Shown here one piece after another: positions 1 through 5,553 of a DNA stretch of 5,917 nt. Source of the DNA: an uncultured Clostridia bacterium (GTDB taxonomy: Bacteria > Bacillota > Clostridia > Oscillospirales > Acutalibacteraceae); the NCBI GenBank assembly GCA_945788455.1, contig CALZMC010000046.1:1-5917 (forward strand), read 5' to 3'. The notes under the pieces are model-generated. The model did no database searches. It was not told the DNA's origin and was given only the letters and a program-made list of their open reading frames with translations. Both the position numbers and the translations under genes were made by a program. The stretch's first letter is position 1, and each line of letters starts with the position of its first letter.

Positions 1-769
1 CATTTTTTAGTCCGATTGCCTTTAAAATATCAAAGGCAGCAAACACCTCTTTTACAGGTGCATCAGTCAGGCTGACTCTTATTGTATCGCCGATACCGTG
101 AGTCAAAAGCGAGCCGATACCGACTGCTGATTTTATAATGCCCATACGCTCTGTTCCTGCCTCTGTAACACCGAGATGCAAAGGATAGCTACATCTCTCG
201 GCACAAAGCTCATAGGCATTAATCATAGTTTCTACATTTGATGATTTTATAGAAATGACAATGTCGTCAAAATCAAATTTTTCAAGCAAGTTTGCATGAT
301 ACATTGCAGACTCAACCATAGCCTCAGGTGTCGGAGAGCCGTATCTTGCAAGAATCTCCTTTTCGAGTGAGCCTGAATTTACACCGATACGAATAGGAAT
401 ATTTTTTAGCTTGCATATATCGGCAACAGCCTTTACTCTACTGTCATCTCCGATATTTCCGGGATTAATTCTAATCTTATCAATTCCTCTTTCGGCGGCA
501 CCGAGAGCAAGCTTGTAATCAAAGTGAATATCAGCAACAAGCGGAACATCAACAGCATTCTTAATAGGCTCAATAAGAGCAAGTGCGTCCTCATTAGGAA
601 TAGCAAAACGAATAACCTGACATCCTGCAGAAGCAAGCTCCTTTGCCTGTGCAACAGAGCCGTCAATATCACTTGCAGGAATATTAAGCATACTTTGAAC
701 TAATATATCGCTATCTCCACCGATATAGGTGTTTCCAATCTTAATTTTTTTACTAACTCGTCTTTCCAT
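1..769 (-). CDS. ispG: 4-hydroxy-3-methylbut-2-enyl diphosphate synthase IspG (GcpE), 3' end cut off by the window
   Basis: IspG is the iron-sulfur enzyme that converts 2-C-methyl-erythritol 2,4-cyclodiphosphate to HMBPP, the penultimate step of the DXP/MEP isoprenoid pathway in the cytoplasm. I translated the open frame by hand: 256 codons are visible, starting MERRVSKKIKIGNTYIGGDS and leaving the window at base 1 without a stop. The TIM-barrel part is unmistakable: VQSM (about residue 24), AGCQVIRFAIP, PLVADIHFDYKLAL, DKIRINPGNIG, IRIGVNSGSLEKEIL, YPLHLGVTEAG and GIGDTIRVSLTDAPVKEV. The C-terminal [4Fe-4S] domain with its cysteine motif lies outside, so intactness cannot be judged (family usually about 350-370 aa). 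The ATG at 769 has an AGGTGAG Shine-Dalgarno a few bases upstream. The gene follows rseP after 42 nt, and dxr of the same pathway lies two genes upstream. Most IspG proteins read VQSMTNT where this one reads VQSMLNI. Confidence 0.96.
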   Translation of the reverse strand, partial: MERRVSKKIKIGNTYIGGDSDILVQSMLNIPASDIDGSVAQAKELASAGCQVIRFAIPNEDALALIEPIKNAVDVPLVADIHFDYKLALGAAERGIDKIRINPGNIGDDSRVKAVADICKLKNIPIRIGVNSGSLEKEILARYGSPTPEAMVESAMYHANLLEKFDFDDIVISIKSSNVETMINAYELCAERCSYPLHLGVTEAGTERMGIIKSAVGIGSLLTHGIGDTIRVSLTDAPVKEVFAAFDILKAIGLKN

Positions 770-811
770 AAAACTCACCTCAAGAGTATTTATAATTTAG
801 CTTTATTTAAA

Positions 812-1852
812 CTAAAACAGCTTTGTTATATCCGAAAATGTTACCACGCTCATTAATCCAAGCAGTAATACAAGTCCTACTGCATTGATTAGATATTCCA
901 TCTTTTGTGGTAGCTTTTTTCTTGTAATTCCCTCGCCTATTAGCACGAATAATCTCCAGCCGTCAAGTGCAGGGATAGGGAATAAATTGAACAATCCAAC
1001 GTTAATTGTGAGCAGTGCCATAATTCTCAGCATTGAATATACAGACGTTTTTACTGCAGAAGAAACGACCGTAACGGTACCGACAGGACCACTCATATCA
1101 CTAATGCCGAATCGACCGACAATTATATCGTGGACCGAGAGAAATACCATTCTCGCATAGGACAAAAATTCCTTGCCTGCTTGAGAAAGGACACCGAAAA
1201 ATGTTTTTTCATTTCCGACAAGCCAAAAGTCCATTGATATATATTGTCTGCCCTCTATCAACTCTGTATCAAACTTAACAGTCAGGCTTTCGGTTTTTCC
1301 GTTACGCGAAACGACCATATCAACAGTATCATCATCACTTCGGGAAAAGGCAGTTGTAATATCGTTAGTTGCGTAAATCCTCATTCCGTCAATGCTTTTT
1401 ATTTCATCGCCGACCTGAAGACCGGAATTCACACTAACGGCATTTGTATCAAATTTTGCTACCTGTGTTGTGCCGACAAGATTTTGTGATGAAACAATAA
1501 TGAGCACAATAATAAATCCGAGCACCAAATTCATCAAAGCACCTGCGACTACAACAAAAATCCTTTGTATTACCTTCTTGTTGCCAAAGGCATTTTTGTC
1601 ATCGCTGTCCTTATCCTCGCCCTCCATAGCGCAATATCCTCCAAACAAAATCAGTCTGAGAGAATATTTTGTGTCGCCCTTTTTAAAGGAGAAAAGCTTT
1701 GGACCCATACCGATAGAAAACTCATTTACCTTAATTTTCATCAGTCTTGCAGCAACAAAATGTCCGCCCTCGTGGATAATGATTATCAGCTCAAAAAACA
1801 GTATTGCTACAACAAAAGGATAAACAGAATTAAAAATAGAACTTATACTCAC
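812..1852 (-). CDS. rseP: Site-2 intramembrane zinc metalloprotease RseP/RasP
   Basis: This is a membrane-embedded S2P protease that clips transmembrane substrates such as anti-sigma factors and leftover signal peptides (family knowledge; the substrate here is unknown). The 346-aa protein begins with a hydrophobic helix (about residues 10-30) ending in the zinc motif HEGGH (H27, E28, H31). GGYCAMEGED (71-80) follows, then a second membrane helix (98-120), one PDZ domain (about 125-205, with SGLQVGDEIKSIDG), and C-terminal helices carrying NLFPIPALDGWR, whose D297 is the third zinc ligand. A single PDZ and this length fit Clostridia RseP. The start is GTG and overlaps the dxr TGA by two bases (GTGA); GAGGCGG about 7 nt upstream serves as Shine-Dalgarno and lies inside the end of dxr, implying translational coupling. 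Oddity: the usual LDGG reads LDGW here. The protein ends in TAG, 42 nt before ispG. Confidence 0.95.
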   Translation of the reverse strand: MSISSIFNSVYPFVVAILFFELIIIIHEGGHFVAARLMKIKVNEFSIGMGPKLFSFKKGDTKYSLRLILFGGYCAMEGEDKDSDDKNAFGNKKVIQRIFVVVAGALMNLVLGFIIVLIIVSSQNLVGTTQVAKFDTNAVSVNSGLQVGDEIKSIDGMRIYATNDITTAFSRSDDDTVDMVVSRNGKTESLTVKFDTELIEGRQYISMDFWLVGNEKTFFGVLSQAGKEFLSYARMVFLSVHDIIVGRFGISDMSGPVGTVTVVSSAVKTSVYSMLRIMALLTINVGLFNLFPIPALDGWRLFVLIGEGITRKKLPQKMEYLINAVGLVLLLGLMSVVTFSDITKLF

Positions 1853-2994
1853 TTAACCGCCTCAATAACATAATTTCTTGCTTTTCTGTCGGCATTCAAA
1901 ACATCCTGAAGTGTAAAATCCGTTTTGTCGCCGGCATTGAGCATAGCCTCATTATTAAGATATGCAATATCTTTAAATTTAATTTTTCCGTCAAGGAATA
2001 ATCTAACACTTTCTTCATTAGCACCGTTTGCGGCTGCAGGATGAAGACCGCCCATTTCAATAGCATTTTTACACACGTTGATGCACTTAAATGTATCATA
2101 ATCAGGTTCAAAAAATGTCAGCTTTCCATAATCCGTAAGAGAAAGCTCGTTAACAGGGCTCGGCTCTCGTTCGGGATATGTTAGTGCATACTGAATAGGT
2201 ATTCTCATATCGGGAACGCCGAGCTGTGCTATCATTGAATTATCCTGATACACGATAGCAGAATGAACAACACTCTCACGATGAACAACAATTTCTATAT
2301 CCTCATTCGGCATATCGAAAAGCCATTTTGCCTCAATAAATTCAAGTCCCTTGTTCATCATTGTAGCAGAGTCGATGGTTATTTTTGCACCCATATCCCA
2401 ATTAGGATGCTTTAGAGCATCGGCAGCCGTAACATTCTCAAGCTCGTCAAGAGTCTTGTTAAAGAAAGGACCTCCCGAAGCAGTAAGGATAATCTTTTTG
2501 ATAGCCTTTTTATTTGGAGAGCCCTGCATTGCCTGGAAAATTGCAGAATGCTCGCTGTCAACAGGAAGAATATCAACTCCCATTTCCTTTGCAAGATTTG
2601 TAACAAGATGACCGCCTGCAACCAAGGTCTCCTTATTCGCAAGGGCAATAGTCTTTTTTGCCTTAATTGCCTCGAGTGTAGGTTGAAGACCGACCATACC
2701 GACAACGCTGTTAAGTACAGTATCTGCGCCGTCATAAGTTGCACATTCAATAAGGCCGTCAAGACCTGCAACGACCCTTGTGTTCGTGTCGCTGATTTTG
2801 TCCTTTAGCTCCTTTGCAGACCTTTCATTCATCATACAAACAAGCTCAGGCTTAAATTCACGAACCTGATTTTCAATAATATCAACACGACTGTTTGCAG
2901 TTAAGCATTTTACGGCATAGCCGTGCATTCTGCAAACATCAAGGCTCTGAGTACCGATTGAACCGGTTGAGCCTAAAAGAGAAATATTTTTCAT
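1849..2994 (-). CDS. dxr: 1-deoxy-D-xylulose 5-phosphate reductoisomerase
   Basis: Dxr converts DXP to 2-C-methyl-D-erythritol 4-phosphate with NADPH and a divalent metal, the first committed step of the MEP isoprenoid pathway and the target of fosmidomycin. With the start chosen here the protein has 381 aa, normal for the family. Visible in order: the nucleotide-binding GSTGSIG (8-14), ALANKETLVAGG (118-128), PVDSEHSAIFQ with metal ligands D146 and E148, LTASGGPF (170-177), HPNWDMGAKITIDSATMMNK with E218 just after it, VVHRESVVHS, and the C-terminal helical domain with HPAAANGANEESVRLF. The frame stays open to an ATG at 3021, adding MEKNIYGDI. I prefer 2994 because family members begin at the MKNISLLGSTG strand, a GGTGA Shine-Dalgarno precedes it, and the 3021 ATG has no good ribosome binding site and sits at the foot of a small hairpin. 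The stop overlaps the rseP GTG; cdsA ends 71 nt upstream. Confidence 0.96.
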   Translation of the reverse strand: MKNISLLGSTGSIGTQSLDVCRMHGYAVKCLTANSRVDIIENQVREFKPELVCMMNERSAKELKDKISDTNTRVVAGLDGLIECATYDGADTVLNSVVGMVGLQPTLEAIKAKKTIALANKETLVAGGHLVTNLAKEMGVDILPVDSEHSAIFQAMQGSPNKKAIKKIILTASGGPFFNKTLDELENVTAADALKHPNWDMGAKITIDSATMMNKGLEFIEAKWLFDMPNEDIEIVVHRESVVHSAIVYQDNSMIAQLGVPDMRIPIQYALTYPEREPSPVNELSLTDYGKLTFFEPDYDTFKCINVCKNAIEMGGLHPAAANGANEESVRLFLDGKIKFKDIAYLNNEAMLNAGDKTDFTLQDVLNADRKARNYVIEAVK

Positions 2995-3020
2995 AATATC
3001 ACCGTAAATATTCTTCTCCA

Positions 3021-3037
3021 TTTTGCACTAAGCAAAA
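3021..3037 (-). other. Small hairpin in the cdsA-dxr gap
   Basis: TTTTGC (3021-3026) and GCAAAA (3032-3037) are perfect complements around a 5-base loop, in the 71-nt gap between cdsA and dxr. The stem is only 6 bp and mostly A/T, and no T-tract follows on the transcribed strand (the next bases read TGGAGAAG), so it is not a convincing terminator. It touches the upstream in-frame ATG (3019-3021), which would disfavour that codon as the dxr start. Confidence 0.35.
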
Positions 3038-3065
3038 GTAATATTTTATAGTCTATATGCTTTAA

Positions 3066-3938
3066 TTAAAAGAAATGTCTTGTGATTAAAGCGACTGCGT
3101 ATGTACAAGGCAGAGTGAAAAGTGTTGAGTCGAGTCTGTCCATTACTCCACCGTGTCCCGGGAATATCTTTCCAAAATCCTTTATGCCAAAGTTTCTCTT
3201 CAGCACTGATGCTGAAAGGTCGCCCATCATACCCATAAACGAAATCGGAAGGCAAGCAATCATCAGCACAGTTGCCATACTTCTGTCAAGAGGAACATTG
3301 GCAATTTTGTTGTAAAGGACAAGAGCTATTGCATTTAGCACCAGACTGAAAATAAGTCCGCCGACTGCACCCTCAACCGTTTTCTTAGGCGAAATATTCG
3401 GCGACATTTTATGCTTGCCGAATGCCATACCCGTAAGCTGTGCACCTGTATCGGTAGCAAGAGCACAAATGAGTGCAAAGAAAATAAGATATACACCAAA
3501 CTGCATATTGTCGTACATATCACGCAGTCTAATGAACAGGCTAAAGCCGTAAGGAACAATAACACTTGCAAAAATTGAAATCGCAACATCCTCAAAGCTC
3601 GTATAAGCATAGCCCTTGAGCATTGCTAATAGGAATACGAGGCATAATGCAATAACGAAAACGATATTTGGAATAAAGTCAATAACAACACTCCAGGTAT
3701 CCATACTAATCCAAGGCATCATAACCTTTGAGCTTGCAAAAAACGGAGTAAGTGCCGAAAAAGCAATACCGATAATTTTGATTGCTGTGTTTTGTACATT
3801 TGCACATCTCATAATTTCGCCGCTTGCGATTGCTGATAAAAGTGCAACAACAATAACAAGAACAGGCGTTTTAATCTGCCATACTACTAAAGCAAGCACT
3901 GCTAACAAGCAAACTGCTGTAATAACTCTTTGTTTCAT
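3066..3938 (-). CDS. cdsA: Phosphatidate cytidylyltransferase (CDP-diglyceride synthase)
   Basis: CdsA makes CDP-diacylglycerol from CTP and phosphatidic acid in the cytoplasmic membrane, the branch point of bacterial phospholipid synthesis. The 290-aa protein is strongly hydrophobic with about seven or eight membrane segments, beginning MKQRVITAVCLLAVLALVVW. The family signature is complete near the C-terminus (about residues 244-270): SVLKRNFGIKD followed by GHGGVMDRLDS. Upstream of it, ATDTGAQLTG and SPKKTVEGAVGG match the other conserved catalytic loops. The frame allows an ATG at 3944 that overlaps the uppS stop as ATGA. I chose the second ATG, at 3938, because GGAGG (3945-3949) abuts the first ATG with no spacer but lies an ideal 6 nt from the second. 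That Shine-Dalgarno is inside the last uppS codons, so the two genes are probably translationally coupled. Only 2 nt separate the uppS stop from this start. Confidence 0.96.
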   Translation of the reverse strand: MKQRVITAVCLLAVLALVVWQIKTPVLVIVVALLSAIASGEIMRCANVQNTAIKIIGIAFSALTPFFASSKVMMPWISMDTWSVVIDFIPNIVFVIALCLVFLLAMLKGYAYTSFEDVAISIFASVIVPYGFSLFIRLRDMYDNMQFGVYLIFFALICALATDTGAQLTGMAFGKHKMSPNISPKKTVEGAVGGLIFSLVLNAIALVLYNKIANVPLDRSMATVLMIACLPISFMGMMGDLSASVLKRNFGIKDFGKIFPGHGGVMDRLDSTLFTLPCTYAVALITRHFF

Positions 3939-3940
3939 AT

Positions 3941-4669
3941 TCATCCTCCAAAACGGCGATTTCGCTTTTCAAATTCACGAAGTGCCTTGTGTAAATCACT
4001 AATCTTAAAATCAGGCCAAAGAACATCGCTGTACCAAAATTCGCTATAAGCAGCCTGCCAAAGCAAAAAGTTTGACAATCTCTGCTCTCCGCTCGGTCTA
4101 ATAATCAAGTCGCAGTCGGGTACAGTATAAATTCCGTTTGAGATATCGTCCTCGGTAATTTCTGTTTTTCCCTCGCTGATAAGCTTGTTAACGGCAGAAA
4201 CAATCTCCTGTCTTCCACCGTAGTTAATGGCAAGATAAACAGTTGTACCTGTGTGAGAAGCAGTTTCCTCCTCTGCCTCGTCCATTAAATTCAAAAGCTC
4301 CTGAGATATCCCCTCGCGCTCGCCTATGAATTTTATCCTACTGTTTCCGGCTTGAGTCATATCACTTTTGGCCTCAAGCAGATAATCCATAAACAGACTC
4401 ATCAGAGCGTCAACCTCTTCCTTTGGCCTTTTCCAATTCTCTGTTGAAAAGGCATAAAAGGTAACGTATTCTATGCCGAGTCGTTCACATTCCTTGCTGA
4501 TTGTACGAAAAACATTTGCACCTGCCTTATGGCCTGCAGAACGAGGCAAAGCTCTTTTCTTCGCCCATCTGCCGTTGCCGTCCATAATAATTCCGATATG
4601 CTTCGGCAGAACATCAAACTCCTGTTTTTCGCTGTTTTTATTATTAAAAAGTGCCATATAAATTCCCAT
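3941..4669 (-). CDS. uppS: Isoprenyl transferase (undecaprenyl diphosphate synthase)
   Basis: UppS is the cytoplasmic cis-prenyltransferase that condenses isopentenyl diphosphate onto farnesyl diphosphate to make the C55 lipid carrier for peptidoglycan and other wall polymers. The 242-aa protein carries all family signatures: HIGIIMDGNGRWAKKR with catalytic D30, GHKAG, FYAFSTENWKRP, LAINYGGRQEI, and near the end DLIIRPSGEQRLSNFLLWQ, YSEFWYSDVLWPDF and the arginine-rich tail FEKRNRRFGG. Length is normal for the family. The start is not settled: ATG 4669 (MGIYMALF) and ATG 4657 (MALFNNK) each have only a GGA triplet about 6 nt upstream. The 4669 ATG and the whole initiation region lie within one arm of a long inverted repeat (4659-4749), so initiation may depend on RNA folding. 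cdsA follows almost without a gap. Upstream is the unusual 311-bp gap to frr. Confidence 0.96.
   Translation of the reverse strand: MGIYMALFNNKNSEKQEFDVLPKHIGIIMDGNGRWAKKRALPRSAGHKAGANVFRTISKECERLGIEYVTFYAFSTENWKRPKEEVDALMSLFMDYLLEAKSDMTQAGNSRIKFIGEREGISQELLNLMDEAEEETASHTGTTVYLAINYGGRQEIVSAVNKLISEGKTEITEDDISNGIYTVPDCDLIIRPSGEQRLSNFLLWQAAYSEFWYSDVLWPDFKISDLHKALREFEKRNRRFGG
3945..3949 (-). promoter_or_regulatory. Shine-Dalgarno of cdsA that decides its start
   Basis: GGAGG on the minus strand lies directly against the ATG at 3944 (0 nt) and 6 nt before the ATG at 3938. The spacing argues for initiation at 3938. The motif also encodes the final glycines of uppS. Confidence 0.75.
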
Positions 4670-4749
4670 AGCCTTTCCGGCTACAAATAGTAGTATTAAA
4701 AATTCCTAACGCCTTATTGTAGCCGGATAAGGCGTATAATGGGAATTTA
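4659..4749 (-). repeat. Long imperfect inverted repeat over the uppS translation start, with a competing internal hairpin
   Basis: The outer arms TAAATTCCCAT (4659-4669) and ATGGGAATTTA (4739-4749) pair over 11 bp. The inner arms GCCTTTCCGGCTACAA (4671-4686) and 4717-4733 pair over 16 bp with one bulged base (4728), around a 30-nt loop. Inside, ACGCCTTAT (4709-4717) and ATAAGGCGT (4727-4735) form a perfect 9-bp hairpin whose 9-nt loop (4718-4726) is exactly complementary to 4677-4685. The two folds share bases and exclude each other. The long fold would enclose the ATG at 4667-4669. Pairing was checked base by base; whether the RNA folds this way is inference. Confidence 0.7.
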
Positions 4750-4754
4750 GCCAT

Positions 4755-4784
4755 CTCAAAATTATGCCACAGGCAAATTTTGAG
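4755..4784 (-). repeat. Hairpin inside the frr-uppS gap
   Basis: CTCAAAATT (4755-4763) is the exact complement of AATTTTGAG (4776-4784). Within the loop GCC (4766-4768) pairs with GGC (4772-4774) around a 3-base tip. This gives 12 bp with a small asymmetric interior loop. No T-tract follows on the transcribed strand (ATGGCTAAATT comes next), so it is not terminator-like. Confidence 0.6.
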
Positions 4785-4796
4785 GGGTTCGTTTGC

Positions 4797-4874
4797 GACC
4801 GCTCGCAGTGCGAGATGAAGGAAGCAAAAAGAACTGGCAGCGGTCAAAATTCCTATTGGAATTTTGGGTACCGC
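4797..4874 (-). repeat. Nested, competing hairpins inside the frr-uppS gap
   Basis: GACCGC (4797-4802) can pair with GCGGTC (4840-4845), enclosing the small hairpin CTCGC-AGT-GCGAG (4802-4814). The same GCGGT (4840-4844) can instead pair with ACCGC (4870-4874), closing the perfect 9-bp hairpin CAAAATTCC/GGAATTTTG (4845-4866, loop of 4). One segment therefore has two possible partners, again a mutually exclusive arrangement. Confidence 0.55.
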
Positions 4875-4909
4875 AACTGAGATACAATCGGAATAGTGTG
4901 ATTTTTCAC
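4853..4909 (-). CDS. Possible 18-codon leader-type ORF (unrecognised)
   Basis: A GTG at 4909 opens an 18-codon frame, MKNHTIPIVSQLRYPKFQ if GTG is read as Met, ending in TAG at 4853. It is preceded by AAGGAGG (4918-4924), the strongest Shine-Dalgarno in the gap, with an 8-nt spacer. The GTG lies within the 8-bp stem of the hairpin at 4894-4913, so that stem would mask initiation. I recognise no homologue, and the peptide has no signal sequence or run of regulatory codons. It may be a real small ORF or leader peptide, or just a chance frame in a repeat element. It ends inside the hairpin at 4845-4866. Confidence 0.3.
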   Translation of the reverse strand: MKNHTIPIVSQLRYPKFQ

Positions 4910-4913
4910 ACTA
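4894..4913 (-). other. Perfect 8-bp hairpin over a GTG start
   Basis: TAGTGTGA (4894-4901) and TCACACTA (4906-4913) are perfect complements around a 4-base loop. On the transcribed strand the hairpin follows AAGGAGG directly and contains the GTG of the 18-codon ORF. It is followed by TTCCGATTG rather than a T-run, so it is more likely a translational or structural element than a terminator. Confidence 0.55.
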
Positions 4914-4936
4914 AGCTCCTCCTTAATACAGTTTTA

Positions 4937-4959
4937 GGGTGACTGTAAAAAAGTCACCC
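4937..4959 (-). terminator. Hairpin 21 nt after frr; doubtful terminator
   Basis: GGGTGACT (4937-4944) and AGTCACCC (4952-4959) form a perfect, GC-rich 8-bp stem with a 7-base loop, shortly downstream of the frr stop. It is where a terminator or processing site for pyrH-frr would be expected. However, the transcribed strand continues TAAAACTG after the stem, and the T-rich run is in the loop (TTTTTAC), so intrinsic termination would be weak. It may instead protect the 3' end of a processed pyrH-frr message or allow partial read-through into uppS. Confidence 0.35.
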
Positions 4960-4980
4960 CCAACAATTCTATTAATCGAA

Positions 4981-5535
4981 TTAAAGAGAAATAACTTCCT
5001 CTTCCTTCTTCTTTGTGATAGCTTCAGCCTGCTTGATAAAATCGTCAGTAATATCCTGAAGCTTCTTTTCGCCGTCCTTTTGGTCGTCCTCTGTAATCTC
5101 GTTATTCTTCTTTAGCTTTTTGATGTCATCCATAGCATCACGGCGAACGTTACGGATAGCAACCTTTGCTTCCTCGCCTCTCTTTGAGATGTCCTTTTGG
5201 AGAGTCTTACGATGCTCCTCTGTCAGCTGTGGGAAGTTTAGGCGAATAACCTTACCGTCATTTTGAGGGTTGATGCCAATGTCGGCTGTGTTGATTGCCT
5301 TTTCGATTTCCTTTAGGGTTGATGCATCCCAAGGCTGAACAACTAACATTCTCGGTTCAGGAGAAGAAACGGCAGCCATTTGGATAATAGGTGTAGGAAC
5401 GCCGTAATAGTCAACCATAACCTTATCAAGAATAGCAGGATTAGCTCTTCCTGCTCTAATAGCTGAATAATCTCTTTCAAGAGATGTTAGGCACTTTTCC
5501 ATCTTTTCTTTTGTTTTTGCGAATACTGAATCCAT
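4981..5535 (-). CDS. frr: Ribosome recycling factor
   Basis: RRF works with EF-G to split the post-termination ribosome after each round of translation. The 184-aa protein is standard length (about 185). The N-terminal helix of domain I is followed by AIRAGRANPAILDKVMVDYYG (about residues 25-45), the small domain II beta-barrel with PTPIIQMAAVSSPEPRMLVVQPWD, then LNFPQLTEEHRKTL (about 103-116), and the long charged helices with VAIRNVRRDA, whose arginines contact the ribosome. The ATG at 5535 has GAGAGG (5545-5550) 9 nt upstream. The stop TAA lies at 4981. It follows pyrH after 18 nt, the usual pyrH-frr pairing, and precedes the hairpin-rich gap. Nothing about the protein is odd. Confidence 0.98.
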   Translation of the reverse strand: MDSVFAKTKEKMEKCLTSLERDYSAIRAGRANPAILDKVMVDYYGVPTPIIQMAAVSSPEPRMLVVQPWDASTLKEIEKAINTADIGINPQNDGKVIRLNFPQLTEEHRKTLQKDISKRGEEAKVAIRNVRRDAMDDIKKLKKNNEITEDDQKDGEKKLQDITDDFIKQAEAITKKKEEEVISL

Positions 5536-5553
5536 AAATATTTACCTCTCTGA

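Larger units (their letters stand above)
4670..4980 (-). other. 311-bp hairpin-rich intergenic element between frr and uppS
   Basis: This gap contains no recognisable gene, yet it is dense in palindromes. They are the inner part of the 4659-4749 repeat; CTCAAAATT/AATTTTGAG (4755-4763 and 4776-4784) with an inner GCC/GGC pair; GACCGC/GCGGTC (4797-4802 and 4840-4845) enclosing CTCGC/GCGAG (4802-4814); CAAAATTCC/GGAATTTTG (4845-4853 and 4858-4866) extended by GCGGT/ACCGC (4840-4844 and 4870-4874); and two more hairpins at 4894-4913 and 4937-4959. The word AATTCC recurs at 4661, 4702 and 4849, with inverse copies at 4742 and 4858, so alternative pairings are possible. All other junctions in the operon are 71 nt or shorter. 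It could be a dispersed palindromic repeat or MITE that inserted here, or a conserved structured leader. I could not identify an insertion sequence, target-site duplication or known riboswitch in it. Confidence 0.6.

Noticed and set aside
433..672. 79-aa leucine-rich minus-strand frame
   Set aside because: It is an alternate frame of ispG, whose correct frame runs open from 769 to the window edge with all family motifs.
1470..1823. 117-aa plus-strand open frame opposite rseP (with further frames at 1244-1489 and 1565-1873)
   Set aside because: Antisense to a coherent S2P protease with all motifs; no ribosome binding site or recognisable domain.
2412..2771. 119-aa minus-strand frame inside dxr
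   Set aside because: Out-of-frame shadow of dxr, rich in Leu/Arg with no motif.
2995..3065. Promoter for dxr in the 71-nt gap after cdsA
   Set aside because: The stretch is A/T-rich with TATAAA-like words, but no -35 box at suitable spacing could be found.
3616..4002. 128-aa open frame on the plus strand opposite cdsA
   Set aside because: Antisense shadow of a clearly identified, fully conserved gene; no Shine-Dalgarno and low-complexity composition typical of antisense frames.
4731..4782. Possible sigma-70 promoter for uppS (TTGAGA about 15 nt before TATACG on the minus strand)
   Set aside because: The spacer is too short and the -10 match is only TATA, while the sequence lies in palindromic arms that explain it better.
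4670..4980. Riboswitch or T-box leader upstream of uppS
   Set aside because: I see no conserved core of any known riboswitch class and no T-box sequence; the stems are simple palindromes and lack a terminator with a U-tract.
4670..4980. CRISPR array or insertion sequence in the gap
   Set aside because: The repeats are inverted and of different sequence, without regular spacers, and no transposase fragment is visible.
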